This document shows, piece by piece, positions 1-10,424 of a DNA stretch of 64,000 bases. Under the pieces are notes generated by a model. It saw nothing but the letters and a program-made list of their open reading frames with translations. It made no database searches and was not told the DNA's origin. The translations under genes were made by a program, and so were the position numbers. This DNA comes from Flaveria trinervia (lineage: Eukaryota > Streptophyta > Magnoliopsida > Asterales > Asteraceae): the NCBI GenBank assembly GCA_025506515.1, contig CM046443.1:47171735-47235734 (forward strand), read 5' to 3'. Position 1 is the stretch's first letter; each line of letters starts with the position of its first letter.

Positions 1-890
1 CCACTTGTAACTCAAGGAAGAACTTCATCTCTCCCATTGCACTCATCTCAAACTCCGCCTTCATTACTCGCTTCAAACTCTTTACATACTTTTCATTCTT
101 AGAACCGAAGATTATGTCATCGACATAGATCTGGACTAGCAGTAAATCTCCATCTTTTTCTTTGATAAACAATGTACAGTCAATGACTCCCTTGCGAAAA
201 CCGTGTTTCACAAGATGAGTCAAAAGTTTCTCATACCAGGCCCTCGGAGCTTGATGAAGCCCGTATAGCTCCTTGTCGAGTTTGTAAACTTTGTCCCAAT
301 AATATGGATCCTCAAATCCCTCGGGTTGACATGACTACACGGTCTCTCGAATCTCACCATGAAGAATGCACTCTTCACATCTAGTTGATAAACTTTGATC
401 TTCATATAAGATCCATAGGCAAGGAAGATGCGGATTGCTTCCATTCTTGCCATGGGTGCAAACATTCATTGTAGTCAATACCCTCAACTTGTCGAAAAAA
501 TCCCTGAACAACAAGCCGAGCCTTGTTTCAGATGATCACTCCTTAATCATATTTCTTGCATTTCAAGACCCATTTGGTGCCAACGACCTTAGCACCTTTA
601 GGTCTATCCACTAGAGTCCATACACCTAACTTCTTGAATTGAAGAAGTTCTTCTTGCATGGCACTCACCCATGCCTCATCATTCAGGGCTTCACTAACAT
701 ACTTTGGCTCAAACTGAGACACAAAGCAACGATAGGCATCGTCATGAAAGTATTCCTTTTCCATCACAGAGGCATAATCAGCTGAGTACAACTGATTTCT
801 GGTCTGAACTCCTGATCTCACATCTCCTATTAGATTATCCAAAGGATGATAGATGTTTAGACGTGAGCTAGAAGTTGTTGGAACAACCAC
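1..890 (-). pseudogene. Copia reverse transcriptase (partial, broken)
   Basis: The N-terminal part (890 to 543) reads as the Copia RT entry region, with ALNDEAWVSAMQEEL and VGTKWVLKCKK. The palm follows with MEAIRIFLAYGSYMKIKVYQLDVKSAFF cut into short frames around 465-220. The catalytic YVDD is readable at about 114-131 (minus strand QIYVDD). The motif after it, MSAMGEM, lies near 20-45, and the remainder runs off the window. There are frameshifts near 340, 465-500 and 540. The enzyme copied element RNA into DNA in cytoplasmic particles; this copy cannot be functional. Very similar to the RT at 13690-14580. Confidence 0.85.
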
Positions 891-1320
891 CTCAGAATCA
901 AGATTGTGAACATTTGTTCTGGGTCTGAGGCAATAGGAGTTTGAGGTTGTGAAAGCTCAGAAGCACACTATCAGATGCTTGTGGACTTGTAGTAGGCGGA
1001 ACCTGTACATCCTGGTTGTTCTGATCATTTTCCACATTTTCATCATCAGAGGAAGACTCACTCACATCAAGTGCTTCCCCTGAGTTGGTAGATGATTGAC
1101 TTTGTGAACTGGAGGGTGTGTATCTTGAGACGGTGTGTTCAAGACATCATACATCATCTTGTTTGCCAACTCATCTTCTGAAGCAAAGAGAGGTATGTTG
1201 AAGGACTTGAAGAATCCATCATAGTCAAAGAAGTAGGCAGGCCCTTTTCCAGCAGGTGGCGTGATGTATCTTTGAACATCAACGTTACACCACACCTCTA
1301 CTTGACCTGTTGAGTTGTTG
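891..1320 (-). pseudogene. Copia integrase-RT linker
   Basis: Low-complexity acidic and serine-rich linker between integrase and RT. A readable piece at 1295-1062 contains YFFDYDGFFKSFNIPLFASE followed by Asn/Pro/Ser-rich residues. It matches the same segment in copy Y (about 14588-15000), which fixes its identity. It has no enzymatic motif. It is frame-broken at several places, including near 1060 and 890. Confidence 0.7.
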
Positions 1321-2276
1321 TAAACTCTCTTGTTTGGTATGTTGTATCCTAGAAAGATCCCTTCATCAACCTTCTCACTGAATTTCCCCTCCTGAGTCTT
1401 CTTCAGCAGGGTGCACGGAGCACCAAACGGCTTAAGATACTCTAAGTTAGGTTACATCGTTGTAATAACTCGTAGAACGTTTTTCCATGGCATTTAACTA
1501 CCAGAACTCGATTAAGTGTATAACATGCATTTGCCACTGCTTCATTCTAGAATTGAATACGCAGTTTCGAGTCTGCCAGCATAGTCCGTGCAGTCTCTAT
1601 CAAGCTGCAATTCTTTCGTTTAGCAACCCCATTCACTGAGTGGTGTAGGAAGAGGTAAATTGATGCACAATTCCCTTTTCCTTTGAGTAGGCCTCCATCC
1701 ACTGATTCTTGAACTCGGTTCCATTGTCTGAGCACACTTGTCATACTTCAGCTTGTATAGGGATTCCAGTGTAGTTACCAATTCCTTGAAGGATTCAAAT
1801 GTTTCTGATTTGGATTTCAGAAATATTACCCAAGAGAATCTTGAGTAGTCATCAGTAACAACATATCAATACAAGTCGCCTATGATGCTTCTTGTACTGA
1901 CTGGACCAAACAGATCCATGTGAATGAGCTCAAGAGGAAGTTCTATAAAATGAACTTTATTTTCCTTATAAGACTTCTTCGTCTGTTTGCCCTTTTTGCA
2001 TGCAACACAGAAATCCGGGAGTTGGAAGTTTTTTACATTTACTCCTCTCACAAGATCATTCTAGATCAAGTGATTCATTTTCCTCGGATTTATGTGTCCC
2101 ATTCTCCTATGCCAGGAGATAGAGTCCTTCTTAGTAGCTTTGGACAAGAAGCATTGGACTTCATGATCCGTTGTGGAGGCCTTTAAGAGATCCAAAACAT
2201 AAAGATCATTATATCTTGAAGCTGACATTAGGAATTGGTCCTCCGGTATCACGTAGTCCTCTTCAGAACGTAACAC
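1321..2276 (-). pseudogene. Copia GAG-pre-integrase and integrase (broken)
   Basis: The pre-integrase part is seen at 2276-2061 (WHRRMGHINPRKMNHLI), which carries the His-His half of the zinc-binding HHCC. The CVACKKGKQTKKS segment at 2051-1866 carries the Cys pair. The catalytic core is split: NGVAKRKNCSLIETARTMLADS at 1744-1547 should contain the third acidic residue, but the expected Glu of NGVAE reads as Lys. Integrase inserts the DNA copy into the chromosome. At least four frame breaks and the changed active-site residue make it inactive. Confidence 0.8.
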
Positions 2277-2578
2277 TTCTTGTTGTCAAAGACTACTTTG
2301 AAACCTTTATCACATATTTGAGAAACTGAAAGTAAGTTATTTTGTAACTGTTGGACATAGTTTACCTTATCAAACTTAACTTTCTCATTTCCCACTTCCC
2401 CTTGGGCTGTGATGTACCCGCCTTTGTTTCCAGCAAATGAAACATGCCCTTCTTTGATTTGTCTGACGTTTGATAAGAGAGCTCTATTCCATGTCATATG
2501 CCTGGATGCTCCGCTATCTACAATCCATGTGTTCGTCTCAGCACTATAGCGAACACCCTGAACATTCAATGAAAACAT
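2249..2578 (-). pseudogene. Copia aspartic protease
   Basis: An open stretch of about 109 codons contains WIVDSGASRHMTWNRALL, the Copia protease active site (DSG with the downstream SRHMT). NLLSVSQICDKGFKVVFD follows. The protease releases gag, integrase and RT from the polyprotein. Gag lies upstream (2636-3221) and the pre-integrase region follows with an overlap. This domain looks open, but it sits in a dead polyprotein. Confidence 0.85.
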
Positions 2579-2579
2579 T

Positions 2580-3221
2580 AGTTTATGTTAGCAACCCAAG
2601 CCTCACTGGCTTGGGTTTCCCCAAGGCATCACACATCATAAACTCAACCCATTGACCATTTGAGGTTGAAGGAAGCTCATATTTCTGTTTGTTCTCATTT
2701 TCAGATGCTGAGGTGGATTTTCTTTCCATAGTCCAGCTTTGTGTAAGGCCTCTTTGTGATAAACAGACGACTGGCTGATGGGTTGAACTTTGGGTTCACT
2801 CTCTCTTTTAGGATGCATCACTGAATTCCTCTTAAAAGAGCTAGGTGTTGATACAGGAAGTTCAACTTTCCTCCTTGGTGTCTGATAATAAGGACAATTA
2901 GATGCAATGTGACCATACTCTCCATAATTGTAGCAAGATCTGCTTTCAACTCTACGATTTATATGTTTTGGTGGAGATGTAGATGTCACACGGTCGACCT
3001 TATTATGTTTAGATTAAGACACTTCTTTATTAGATGTATGATTGGTTTTACAAACTTAATTGCTTTACCTGGTTTTACATCTTGGTTTCTTGTTTACATT
3101 GACTTTGACATGACGCTCGTGATTGTTTAGGTTTTATAGTCCTTTTGGGTTCTGATTTTACTTTGTTTGACCCTGACTTTAAATTAACCTTTTCAAACTC
3201 AATTTCAAGGTTAACACAAGG
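2580..3221 (-). pseudogene. Copia gag C-terminal part with zinc knuckle
   Basis: The segment 2989-2636 contains a CCHC-type motif, CYNYGEYGHIASNC (second Cys replaced by Tyr), and then a basic proline/serine linker. Upstream, to 3221, lies a lysine-rich gag linker (similar to 16692-17216 in copy Y) broken by frameshifts. Gag forms the particle and binds RNA. The altered knuckle is shared in part with copy Y (CYN versus CSN region), so it may be a family trait or decay. The coding sequence stops at the rearrangement junction at 3221/3222. Confidence 0.7.
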
Positions 3222-3740
3222 TACCTCATGATGATGATTTTGAGCTCACGGCGTATAGTGACGGATCGGACTACGGAGGCTGCAAGATGAACTACAAGTC
3301 TACACAGCCAGGGTGTCAATTCTTTGGGAGAAGATAATTACCTGGCAGTGTAAGAAGCAGACATCGGTTGCATTGTCAACCTGTGAAGCCGAATATGTGC
3401 TGCTGCAAGTTGCTGTTCACAAATCATCTGGATTCAACAGCAAAGCGGCGGGGATTACGGTTTAACGTTCCATTCTACTCCTATTTTTGTAGATAACTCT
3501 GCTGCAATTGCAGTAACTAAAAATCCGGTCCAACATCCTAAGACCAAACATATCGGTATTAAATATCACTTCATACGAGATTGTTTCGAAAAGAACTTAA
3601 TTGATGTGGTAAAAATTAATACTGATTTTCAATGCACTGACCTCTATACTAAAGCCTTTGATAAACCACGTTTTCAATATCTGCTAGAGGTCAACGGCGT
3701 TAAAAAGAGAAGTGATGTTCCTGATGATGATCATGGGTAG
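3222..3740 (+). pseudogene. Copia RNase H (end of pol)
   Basis: It starts mid-domain with HDDDFELTAYSDGSDYGGCKM, where the RNase H SDSDYGG motif carries an inserted codon. The CEAEYV block follows near 3391, then KHIGIKYHFIRDCFEKNLID and the C-terminal DLYTKAFDKPRFQYLLEVNG, ending at a TAG at 3738-3740. Frame breaks occur around 3340 and 3400-3440. RNase H degrades the RNA template during reverse transcription. The missing upstream pol and the hard left edge mark the junction with copy X. Confidence 0.85.
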
Positions 3741-5290
3741 TCCGATGTAGTTTAGTTAATTTTTCTTTTTTATTTTATTTTATTTGTTTATTTTAGTCTG
3801 TTTAAATTAAACTCATGTTATTCTGCTGTTTATTAAAATCCTAAAATAATTAAACCAGGTTTGATTTTAGTATTTTAGGGGGAGAATAAGTCAGCAAGCA
3901 ACATTAAAAAAAGGAAACCGAGGGAGAAGGAGTGGAAGCTGATACAAGGTAGATCGTATCTGTGATACCGATTCAAACCCTTTGGAATATGATAGTACAC
4001 AGGAACAAGTCAAGAGGGACTTTAAAATCCTGATTTAGAAAAGATGAAAAAAAGTCAAAGTATAAGTCTGTGTAGTCTAAGCAGTATAAAAGGGAAGATG
4101 ATACAAAAACTGGTAACTCCTAAGGTACACAATGAGAGTAGACCTAGAGGTTGCTAGACCACAATTGATATGTCGGTAGATTCAACACAATAGATGATTA
4201 GACCGGACTGGTGATCTCAAGATCAACTAAGTTATTCAACTGACTATGGGCTTCCATCTTATCACTGGTTAACACAATCAATAATATTCCAATAAGGGGT
4301 AATGAGCATGTAAACGCCACAAATGTGTGCGGATGACCATAAATAGAGCTAATGACCTATGTTGTTGGTGTGCAAAATAAAAGCTGCTCTAACAAGGAGA
4401 TAGGTTGTGTGCCTCTCTGCTGTGCGATGGCACTGGCCTCTCTGCTGTGCGATGGCACTGACCTGAGGATAAGCATAACCTAGATATTCTAGAATTCATT
4501 GTTGTTTGCCGCCTCTTTGCTGTGCGATGGCACTGACCTGAGGACTGGTTTCTCTATGAAAGCTCTAAGAATAGTCTCTTCTTGTAACAATACCCGTAGA
4601 CCGCTCAAAAGCTCCTGAGGGATGTTGATTACCATATAAGTGTGGGATCCACAAATGTTCGTTGAATTAAATAAACCAAAAACAATCACCGGTTTGAGTC
4701 AAGAGTCTGTGTATGGATTTAAGTGGACAAACATATTGACAATCATTGTGGCTGCAATTCTTGAAAGTTCAAATCAATGTGGTAATCTAAGAGTTCCAGT
4801 ATGATTCCCTAAAGCTGCTAATGACTCTGGATGAACACCAAGAATTGAGCATCGAAAGATTTTGATAACAAGTCCCAAATGATTTGATGTTCCTGTATGA
4901 TTCCAAAATTGAATTGGTCCAGGTGTGGTCAATCTAAGTTGAAGCTTTCGATTCCGGAACCAAATCCCGTAGATTTCCATCTTAGGGTTTTATCTCTCAC
5001 AAAAAGTCCAAAAACAAATTTTATTTGTGTATTTAGTTTAAGTCTAGTTTAATCTTTTAGTGTGTGTGTCTGTCGGACTACATCAGGAAAATCAGAATGG
5101 AATTAACTCACCTAAAAGGGTCATGTCTGAGATGGCCACATGTTTTTAAAAGTTTAAAAAGTCACGTCAGAGGTGACAACGTGTTTTAAAAGAGTCACAT
5201 CTGAGGTGACTGAATGGTTAAGAGCTTATAATGTTATTGTCAAAAGTTAAAAGGGTCTTAAAAGTAAAATGTTCAAAATGACTGTAAACT
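3741..5290 (+). other. Post-pol non-coding region of Copia-A copy Z
   Basis: There is no coding sequence I can support here. It begins with AT-rich DNA and a polypurine-tract-like TTTTAGGGGGAGAATAAG near 3873-3890, just after the pol stop. Sireviruses are known to carry extra polypurine tracts, so this may be one. Three imperfect direct copies of CTCTCTGCTGTGCGATGG lie at about 4412-4544, and repeated GTCAC-GTCTGAGGTGAC-like blocks at 5115-5215. A short minus-strand open stretch at 4774-4980 shows no motif. Confidence 0.55.
4411..4544 (+). repeat. Short direct repeat (about 30 bp x3)
   Basis: The unit GCCTCTCTGCTGTGCGATGGCACTGACCTGAGGA appears in whole or part at 4411-4436, 4437-4467 and 4511-4544. 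The first two copies are adjacent. It lies in the non-coding post-pol part of copy Z, and no function is visible. Confidence 0.8.
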
Positions 5291-5299
5291 CACTAAGTG

Positions 5300-5640
5300 T
5301 GACCCATTCGCACGATTGGATCATGGTTATGGACCAACTATGCGAATGGCTCCCAATCGGCCGAATGGACATGAGAATGATCCATTCGACCGAATAGAAG
5401 GGGGAGAGAATGAAGCAGTCAACGACTGAGGCTCAGTCGGTCAACTGAAGATGCGAATGAAAGAGACCGAATGAGGAAGTCAACCGACTGAGACTCAGTC
5501 GGCCGACTGAATGCAATTGACTAGGCCAATCGTACGACTGAGACTCAGTCGCCCGAATGAACTGAGCGAATGAGGCCAGTCGGCCGATTGAACTTAGGTT
5601 CAGTATTTAAGGGCCTCAGTCGATCGCATGTTCCTCATCA
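5300..5640 (+). repeat. Palindrome array upstream of the extra ORF, block 1
   Basis: A dense run of short CpG-containing half-palindromes spaced by a few bases. Units include TCAGTCGGCCGACTGAA, CAATCGGCCGAATGG and CATTCGACCGAATAG. They are variations on (C)A(A/G/T)TCG-NN-CGA(A/C/T)TGA. The same motif type fills the LTR U3 of this family (about 9930-10145) and the X leader. The array stops just before a TATTTAAG box at 5604-5611, where only a few units follow. Confidence 0.8.
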
Positions 5641-6297
5641 CACCAAAATCGCACCCAAATCGCATTCTTCCCGTTACTCTGCCAAAAATTGCTACAGATC
5701 CTGATTTACATTGCTGTTGAGTTTCTTCCATTCGAGTGACGATTTTACAGGTGCATTACTCTTGAATCTTACCAAAATCAGAAGATTAAAGAACCTACAT
5801 AAGAGACACTCGATTGAATCAAGAACCGAACTGTGAAATGACTAATCACCTCCGTAAACTAAGCAAAATGTTAAAATTAAGTTTAATAGGTTATTAGTGA
5901 CAAGTAGGCGAGTCTAATGGACCATTAAACACTGTTAAATGACTTAAATTGGTCAAGATTCGACCACAGGCGACTCGAACAGTGGGGCAAGCGACTGGTC
6001 GTTCGAATGAACTCCAATCGCACGATTGAACCTTGCGATTGGGTCATTCGGCCGAATGAACCACCTGAATGAGTTCAGTCGGCCGACTGAACCAATCGAA
6101 GACTCAGTCGGCAGATTGAACTCAATCGCATGTCTCATTCAACCGAATGAACTCAGTCGTACTTAAGAACAACCGAATGACTCCAGTCGCATGATTCATT
6201 CGCATGAATGAATCAAAATGGAAGTGAAACACTACACTTAGTACTGAATTCTGATGTATTATGTACTAATGATCATGTGTTTTGTGTTTCAGGAAAA
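5604..6297 (+). promoter_or_regulatory. Candidate internal promoter and 5' intron for the extra ORF
   Basis: TATTTAAG at 5604-5611 follows the first palindrome block. A possible donor, ACAG|GTGCAT, lies at 5751, and a strong-looking acceptor at 6291-6292: TTTTGTGTTTCAG preceded by TACTAAT (6264-6270). The ATG of the extra ORF follows at 6298. This is consistent with a spliced transcript from an internal promoter, or with splicing from the LTR transcript as in env-type ORFs. All of it is sequence inference; there is no transcript evidence. Confidence 0.4.
5940..6215 (+). repeat. Palindrome array, block 2
   Basis: Second cluster of the same units, for example CAATCGCACGATTGAA, CATTCGGCCGAATGAA and TCAGTCGGCCGACTGAA. 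It lies inside the candidate intron just upstream of the extra ORF. Each unit is self-complementary over 14-16 bases, so the DNA or RNA could form many small hairpins. Confidence 0.8.
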
Positions 6298-6970
6298 ATG
6301 GCTGGCAGATGGTCTTAATCCAAAGCACAACATATGTGCCCCTTTGGACCACACAACTCGGAATGGGGCCAAGTTCTCCGATTATAGCCTTCCTCAAACG
6401 CTCACGGATACATAAGGCTATATCTACACCGTGCACGCCTTACAAATCACTACACCAGGCATTCTGGGAGAATGCCTCAGTGGATCGCTCTCGTGAGCCA
6501 TACAGCATCCGAAGCACCATTATGGGTCAAGCTATCGACATTACCGCTACTGACATCCAGAGAATCCTTGAGTTTGGGGATGACTCCACTCACCCCACTA
6601 AGTTACATCCTTGACAGTGAGAGGGTGTTTCCTCCGAATCAAGTATGCGGGGGACATTAACTCGGGGGTGCTAAATAAGAGCAACCTGTGCCCACAATAC
6701 AAATATCTGGCACATGTGATCTTAAGTGCATTGCTTCGAGAAGGGGTGGTTTCGATGACCTATCAGATCAGATACAAAATGCCTTCGTGGCTCTGGTGCT
6801 GAACCACCCTTTCAGCTTCTCGAATATGATCTTGCTTATTTGGTAGAGAACATTGAAGCAAAAGGGAAAGAAGGTTTTTGTATGTATCCAAGGTTTCTTC
6901 AGATGATATTCAATGAGAAGCTGCCTCTGCTCCCAAGGAAAGTCACGATGCAGTGAATTTGGAACTTATG
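6298..6970 (+). pseudogene. Extra post-pol ORF, N-terminal domain (broken)
   Basis: The first ATG, at 6298, reads only a few codons before a stop. The related reading continues in shifted frames: a 6282-6614 stretch ending IRSTIMGQAIDITATDIQRI, then 6611-6802, then a stretch with GFCMYPRFLQMIFNEK at about 6868-6925. The block AFWENASV-IRSTIMGQAIDITATDIQRIL parallels QFWSNSYV-VRSLVNQKQVEVTPDSIRRVL in Copia-B (41295-41666), and YPRFL recurs there too. I associate this domain with hypothetical proteins of Asteraceae retroelements. Its function is unknown; env-like is only a positional label. Confidence 0.65.
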
Positions 6971-8335
6971 GATGACACTACGTTGGGTAGGATGGGGTGT
7001 ACCGGGGCAAGCAAGTGAAGCCCCAGGTAAAGAGGCTGATTGGCCATTTAGCAGATGAATGTTATGTGGCACCGGGAAGACGCCAATGGCGTCACGAGGA
7101 TAGTGACTCCGACGTGGAGCCAATTGTCCTACACTGATGATTCAGATGATGATGATAGTGGGGGTGCCGGAGATGATATGCCTGTTCCACAGAGAGGCAC
7201 TACGTCTGATGTCATGCCTCCAGCATCCGCCCGGCTGCAGAAGTTACTGAATCAGCTGGGTTTCATCATGATTTTGTTCTTGGGACAGAAGAAGAAAATG
7301 AGTCTGATGAGGAGCCCCTCACCAGAACTGTGGGAAGAAAAGTGGTTCCCACAGTACATGGGCTTCGGGTGGTTGGTGTGCACCAAGAGACTCTGGAGAG
7401 ACAGAGACCGACCCGACCTATGCTCTCCGGGCAATCGGCAGGGTAGGAGGGGGAGCATCCACCTCGAATGGAAACGAGGAGAAAACGGATGGCTCAACCC
7501 CATGGGCAAAACCAAAGAAGAAGCGTCGTTTGACCTTCATCACTACTACCTCAGCCACTACAGCCACCACACCACCACTACACCTCTTCAGACACACTAT
7601 CCACCACCATAGCCACCACAGCCCCCCAAAACCACAGACACCACCAGACCGACCACCACAATACAGATCCCAGCCACCACTACATCATTCACCCCTCACT
7701 CACCACCACTATCATCCCGACCTGACCCGATATTCACCACAGCCACCACCACCACCACTAGCCACCAAACCGAGCCCTCAGCCTATCCCTCATTCACTTA
7801 CAGATCACCTCTACCTACAGTTGCGGTAGAAGAACAGTTGTCGGCACTAAACAGAATGGTAATGCGTTTGCTGGCTGCCAATGAGGAAAAGGCCTCCCAA
7901 ATCCGCCAGCTTACTGACCTGACTGCTGCACAAACTCACCAAATTGCAGAGCAGGCTCAAGTGATAGAAAGGCAGGCCCGACAGATGACTGCCCAGAGCA
8001 ACGAGATAGCCCTTCTCCAAGCTCAAAGCGTCACCTCAGGAAGAAAAAAATAGAGGAGTTGGAAAAGGCTAAAAAGACCATTTTGCTAAAGCTTAAAGGA
8101 TCGAAGGAGGAACCATTAAAGATAAGGGATGGGGACAGAATGATGATGATGATGAAGACAATGATGATGATGATGAGAGTGAAACTGACGAAGAGAAAAC
8201 TGAAGAATGGCACGAAGATGATGACACTGACGGAGGAGAAGCAGCTGAATCTGTCTCAGCTCCAGGGCAAGAGAAAGATCAAAGAACAGACAAGATCTGC
8301 CAGCTTCTGCTTCTGCACCTCCATGTGATGAGCGA
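6971..8335 (+). pseudogene. Extra ORF, central linker: acidic, Thr/Pro/His-rich, coiled coil
   Basis: Low-complexity middle part of the extra ORF in broken frames. There is an Asp-rich piece near 7135-7180, then a Thr/Pro/His-rich tract at about 7530-7830. A clear amphipathic helix with Gln/Ala/Ile heptads lies at 7838-8050 (LLAANEEKASQIRQLTDLTA, then AEQAQVIERQARQM), followed by an acidic tract at 8100-8260 readable in another frame. Copia-B has a similar Pro-rich then charged linker at 42000-43390. A coiled coil suggests oligomerisation, but no enzyme motif is visible. Confidence 0.5.
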
Positions 8336-8458
8336 GTATTCAGGATAAAATAAATAGTAGATGTTATGTATTTATTTACTTTTGTATTCTATATTGAAAA
8401 ACCATGTATTAAATGTTTTATTAAGTTAATGCATTTCGTTTGATAAATTACTAATGAT

Positions 8459-9689
8459 TTGAGTGTGAAATGTGTAAATCAAACAGATCCAAATTACAAA
8501 AGAGATGAGTTTGATATTGCTCCCCTTCAGCAGGTCAAGTCTCAACTCACAATGGTTCTTGATCTGCAAGGGATTGTCAGAAGGTCAGTGAGTTATACCC
8601 CTGAAGAAGGGGAAATAATTCACGATCTATCAAACGAGCAACTGGAAGAAATTTTCAAGCTCAATCCTGATGAATAGTGAAAGATGCTCCGACATGTAAT
8701 GCTACCTATGATGACGAGCTAAATGATGTTGATGAAATAGAGATAGAAGATGTCACTGCAGAGCACTATCCTCAGTATGCTGACAATGAGGGCAATGTGG
8801 TTCCCAATCTGGGTGAATCCCTTGTCGGTGATACATTTGAGGTGTTAGACAAAATGGAGCAAGAGTCAGAGAAGACAGAGGGATGGCCCAAGCCTCAAAG
8901 GATGATGTTGATATCCGTAAGGCTGAATGGGCTACATGTTTTAAAGAAGTTAGAGCCCAACGTGCTGCACCGAAGAAGGATGCCTACACCAAGATCTACA
9001 GAGTCAAGAAACATCTTAAGGTGTCAGGCAGGATTATAGCATGGGCATATTTTGATGATCTTAACGTTTATGCCGTTAAGAGGGAGAAGGGCATAGAGTA
9101 CTTTAGATTTCCACATGATCTAAAGACTCTACCAGGTTTTGAGCTCAACCAGCTAGCCAAATTGAAGCTGTTGTATGCTGACCTGAGAAAGATGTCAGGC
9201 TGGTTTGAGGCTGCCCTAAAGAAAGAGTACCACACCAGGTGGATTAACTTCAGACCTCAACAACCTACAAGGTATATTAGAAGGTCTGAGATGGATGCCA
9301 TTACTGGAAAACCGAAGATAGTGTTGAAGTGGAATCCTCTGCGCACAATGTCAAGAATCCCACTCCGGGAAATGACAAAGGATTTCACACCACACTTTAA
9401 GTGGTGGTACTACGATTGGAGAACAGCAGAAGCGGTCATAGTCCTAAATAAAGAGGGCCAAATGGATACAATCAGATTATTCGACCCGATGTGGCTTACC
9501 AACTTGTCGGAAAATGATGTCTATACACTTTACAAGTGGCCACTGTTCTATGATACGGAAGATATTGTACAGGCCCTCCAGTTCCAAATTGTCATAAGAC
9601 TTTGCTTCGCGTTTGATATTCACGTGGGAGTCACAAAAGAGGACAAGTACAAGAAATATGAGGAGGTAATGAAGAAAACAAGACATTAG
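8459..9689 (+). pseudogene. Extra ORF, C-terminal domain
   Basis: The readable parts are 8459-8677 (YTPEEGEIIHDLSNEQLEEI), 8677-8880 and a longer frame 8883-9689 of 268 codons ending near KYKKYEEVMKKTRH. The long frame has a conserved-looking core, HFKWWYYDWRTAEAVIVLN, then LFDPMWLTNLSENDVYTLYK. It occupies the same place as the 419-codon domain at 43396-44655 in Copia-B and has the same overall pattern (an aromatic-rich strand, TAVIVL-GQ, then a helix). I do not recognise the fold. About 130 bp of AT-rich DNA (8335-8458) separates it from the linker. Confidence 0.55.
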
Positions 9690-9702
9690 AGAGATCTAGG
9701 TC

Positions 9703-9714
9703 CAAGGGGGAGTT
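9703..9714 (+). promoter_or_regulatory. Polypurine tract of Copia-A copy Z
   Basis: CAAGGGGGAGTT lies directly before the LTR start. Such a purine run primes plus-strand DNA synthesis in LTR elements. Its position immediately upstream of TGTTGATACA fixes the LTR boundary. Confidence 0.85.
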
Positions 9715-10424
9715 TGTTGATACATGTATGTCACTAGATCATGATATGTAATGTAATAGATCTTGTTTGGTATGATTGATGAAATGATATTGATTGTTTG
9801 TTAGTTATAATGTTTAATGTTTCATTAATGAGTCGACATTGAATTGGTTAATTAGGTTAGTGATTGCTTGAATGATTACACATAATGTTTATTAAGTAAT
9901 ACATTCAAACTTAACTTAATGAAGTTCTCATGCGAATGGCTCATGAGAATGAACCATACGTATGAATAACTTCACACGATTGAATCAGTCGCACGACTAA
10001 ACCAGGAGACTGGATCAGTCGTATGATGGTAACATAAGATTGGCTCAGTCGCACGACTGAACACTCAGTCGTGCGAATGAATCAACCGCATGGCTCAATC
10101 GCACGACTGAACCATACTAATGGTTCAGTCGCACGATTGGATAAACCAACCTATAAATACAACTCAATTCGTGAAAAACAAAGACTCTCGATTAATTACG
10201 ATTCCAGACGTACCCTAGCCGTCCAGAAACCTCCCAATTCGTTCTCCAAGTTCATAGAACACATTAGATCATTTCCCAATCGATTTCTAACGTTAGTTTC
10301 AATTCTTGATTGATTCTTTGTGTGTTCTCACTGATTGGATCGCCGATCAAATAGGATTCCGCACTATTTGATCTGGTTTACACGCTAATCACTAGGTATT
10401 TTGTTCAAATACCAGGTCCTAACA
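9715..10424 (+). repeat. 3' LTR of Copia-A copy Z
   Basis: A 710-bp LTR running TGTTGATACATG to GGTCCTAACA. It matches the minus-strand LTR at 12450-13186 in its TATA region, its GGACGGCTAGGGTACGTCTGGA-like R region and its AAATACCAG end. A TATA box, TATAAATA, is at 10152-10159, immediately after a palindrome array (about 9930-10145). The LTR drives transcription of the element. It is followed directly by copy X gag on the other strand; the matching left flank is lost, so no target duplication can be tested. Confidence 0.85.
9930..10145 (+). repeat. Palindrome array in Copia-A LTR U3
   Basis: Tandem-like short palindromes such as TCAGTCGCACGACTGAA, CAATCGCACGACTGAA and CAGTCGTGCGAATGAA, ending about 10 bp before the TATA box at 10152. 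CpG occurs in nearly every unit although the surrounding LTR is AT-rich. Confidence 0.85.

Larger units (their letters stand above)
1..3221 (-). mobile_element. Copia-A copy X, internal 3' part (gag end to RT)
   Basis: Going down the minus strand the order is gag zinc knuckle, protease, integrase, linker and reverse transcriptase, which is the Ty1/Copia order. The reading frame breaks repeatedly. The element continues past the left edge of the window. Its right edge at 3221 is an abrupt junction with a plus-strand fragment of the same family. Same family and orientation as the LTR-gag piece at 10425-13186, so I infer that both belong to one element X interrupted by copy Z; the missing gag middle would have been lost at the junction. 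Confidence 0.75.
3222..10424 (+). mobile_element. Copia-A copy Z, 3' half with extra ORF and 3' LTR
   Basis: Plus-strand fragment of a Sirevirus-like Copia element. It runs from RNase H (3222-3740) through a long non-coding stretch, a broken post-pol ORF (6298-9689) and a polypurine tract to the 3' LTR (9715-10424). The 5' LTR, gag, protease, integrase and RT are missing. At 10424 the LTR end abuts the gag of copy X on the opposite strand. I infer that Z inserted into X gag and that a later deletion removed the left half of Z together with part of X gag. Confidence 0.75.

Noticed and set aside
5300..6215. CRISPR-like repeat-spacer array
   Set aside because: Units are degenerate palindromes with irregular 0-10 base gaps, in a plant retroelement. 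There are no constant repeats with unique spacers.
7530..7829. Pro/His/Thr-rich frame as a separate secreted or cell-wall protein
   Set aside because: It sits inside the broken extra ORF and fits its low-complexity linker.
8335..8460. Second intron in the Copia-A extra ORF
   Set aside because: A TACTAAT-like sequence is present near 8449, but the acceptor is weak and I find no convincing donor.
6298..9689. Envelope protein
   Set aside because: No signal peptide, transmembrane helix or cleavage site is visible; only the position after pol suggests env.
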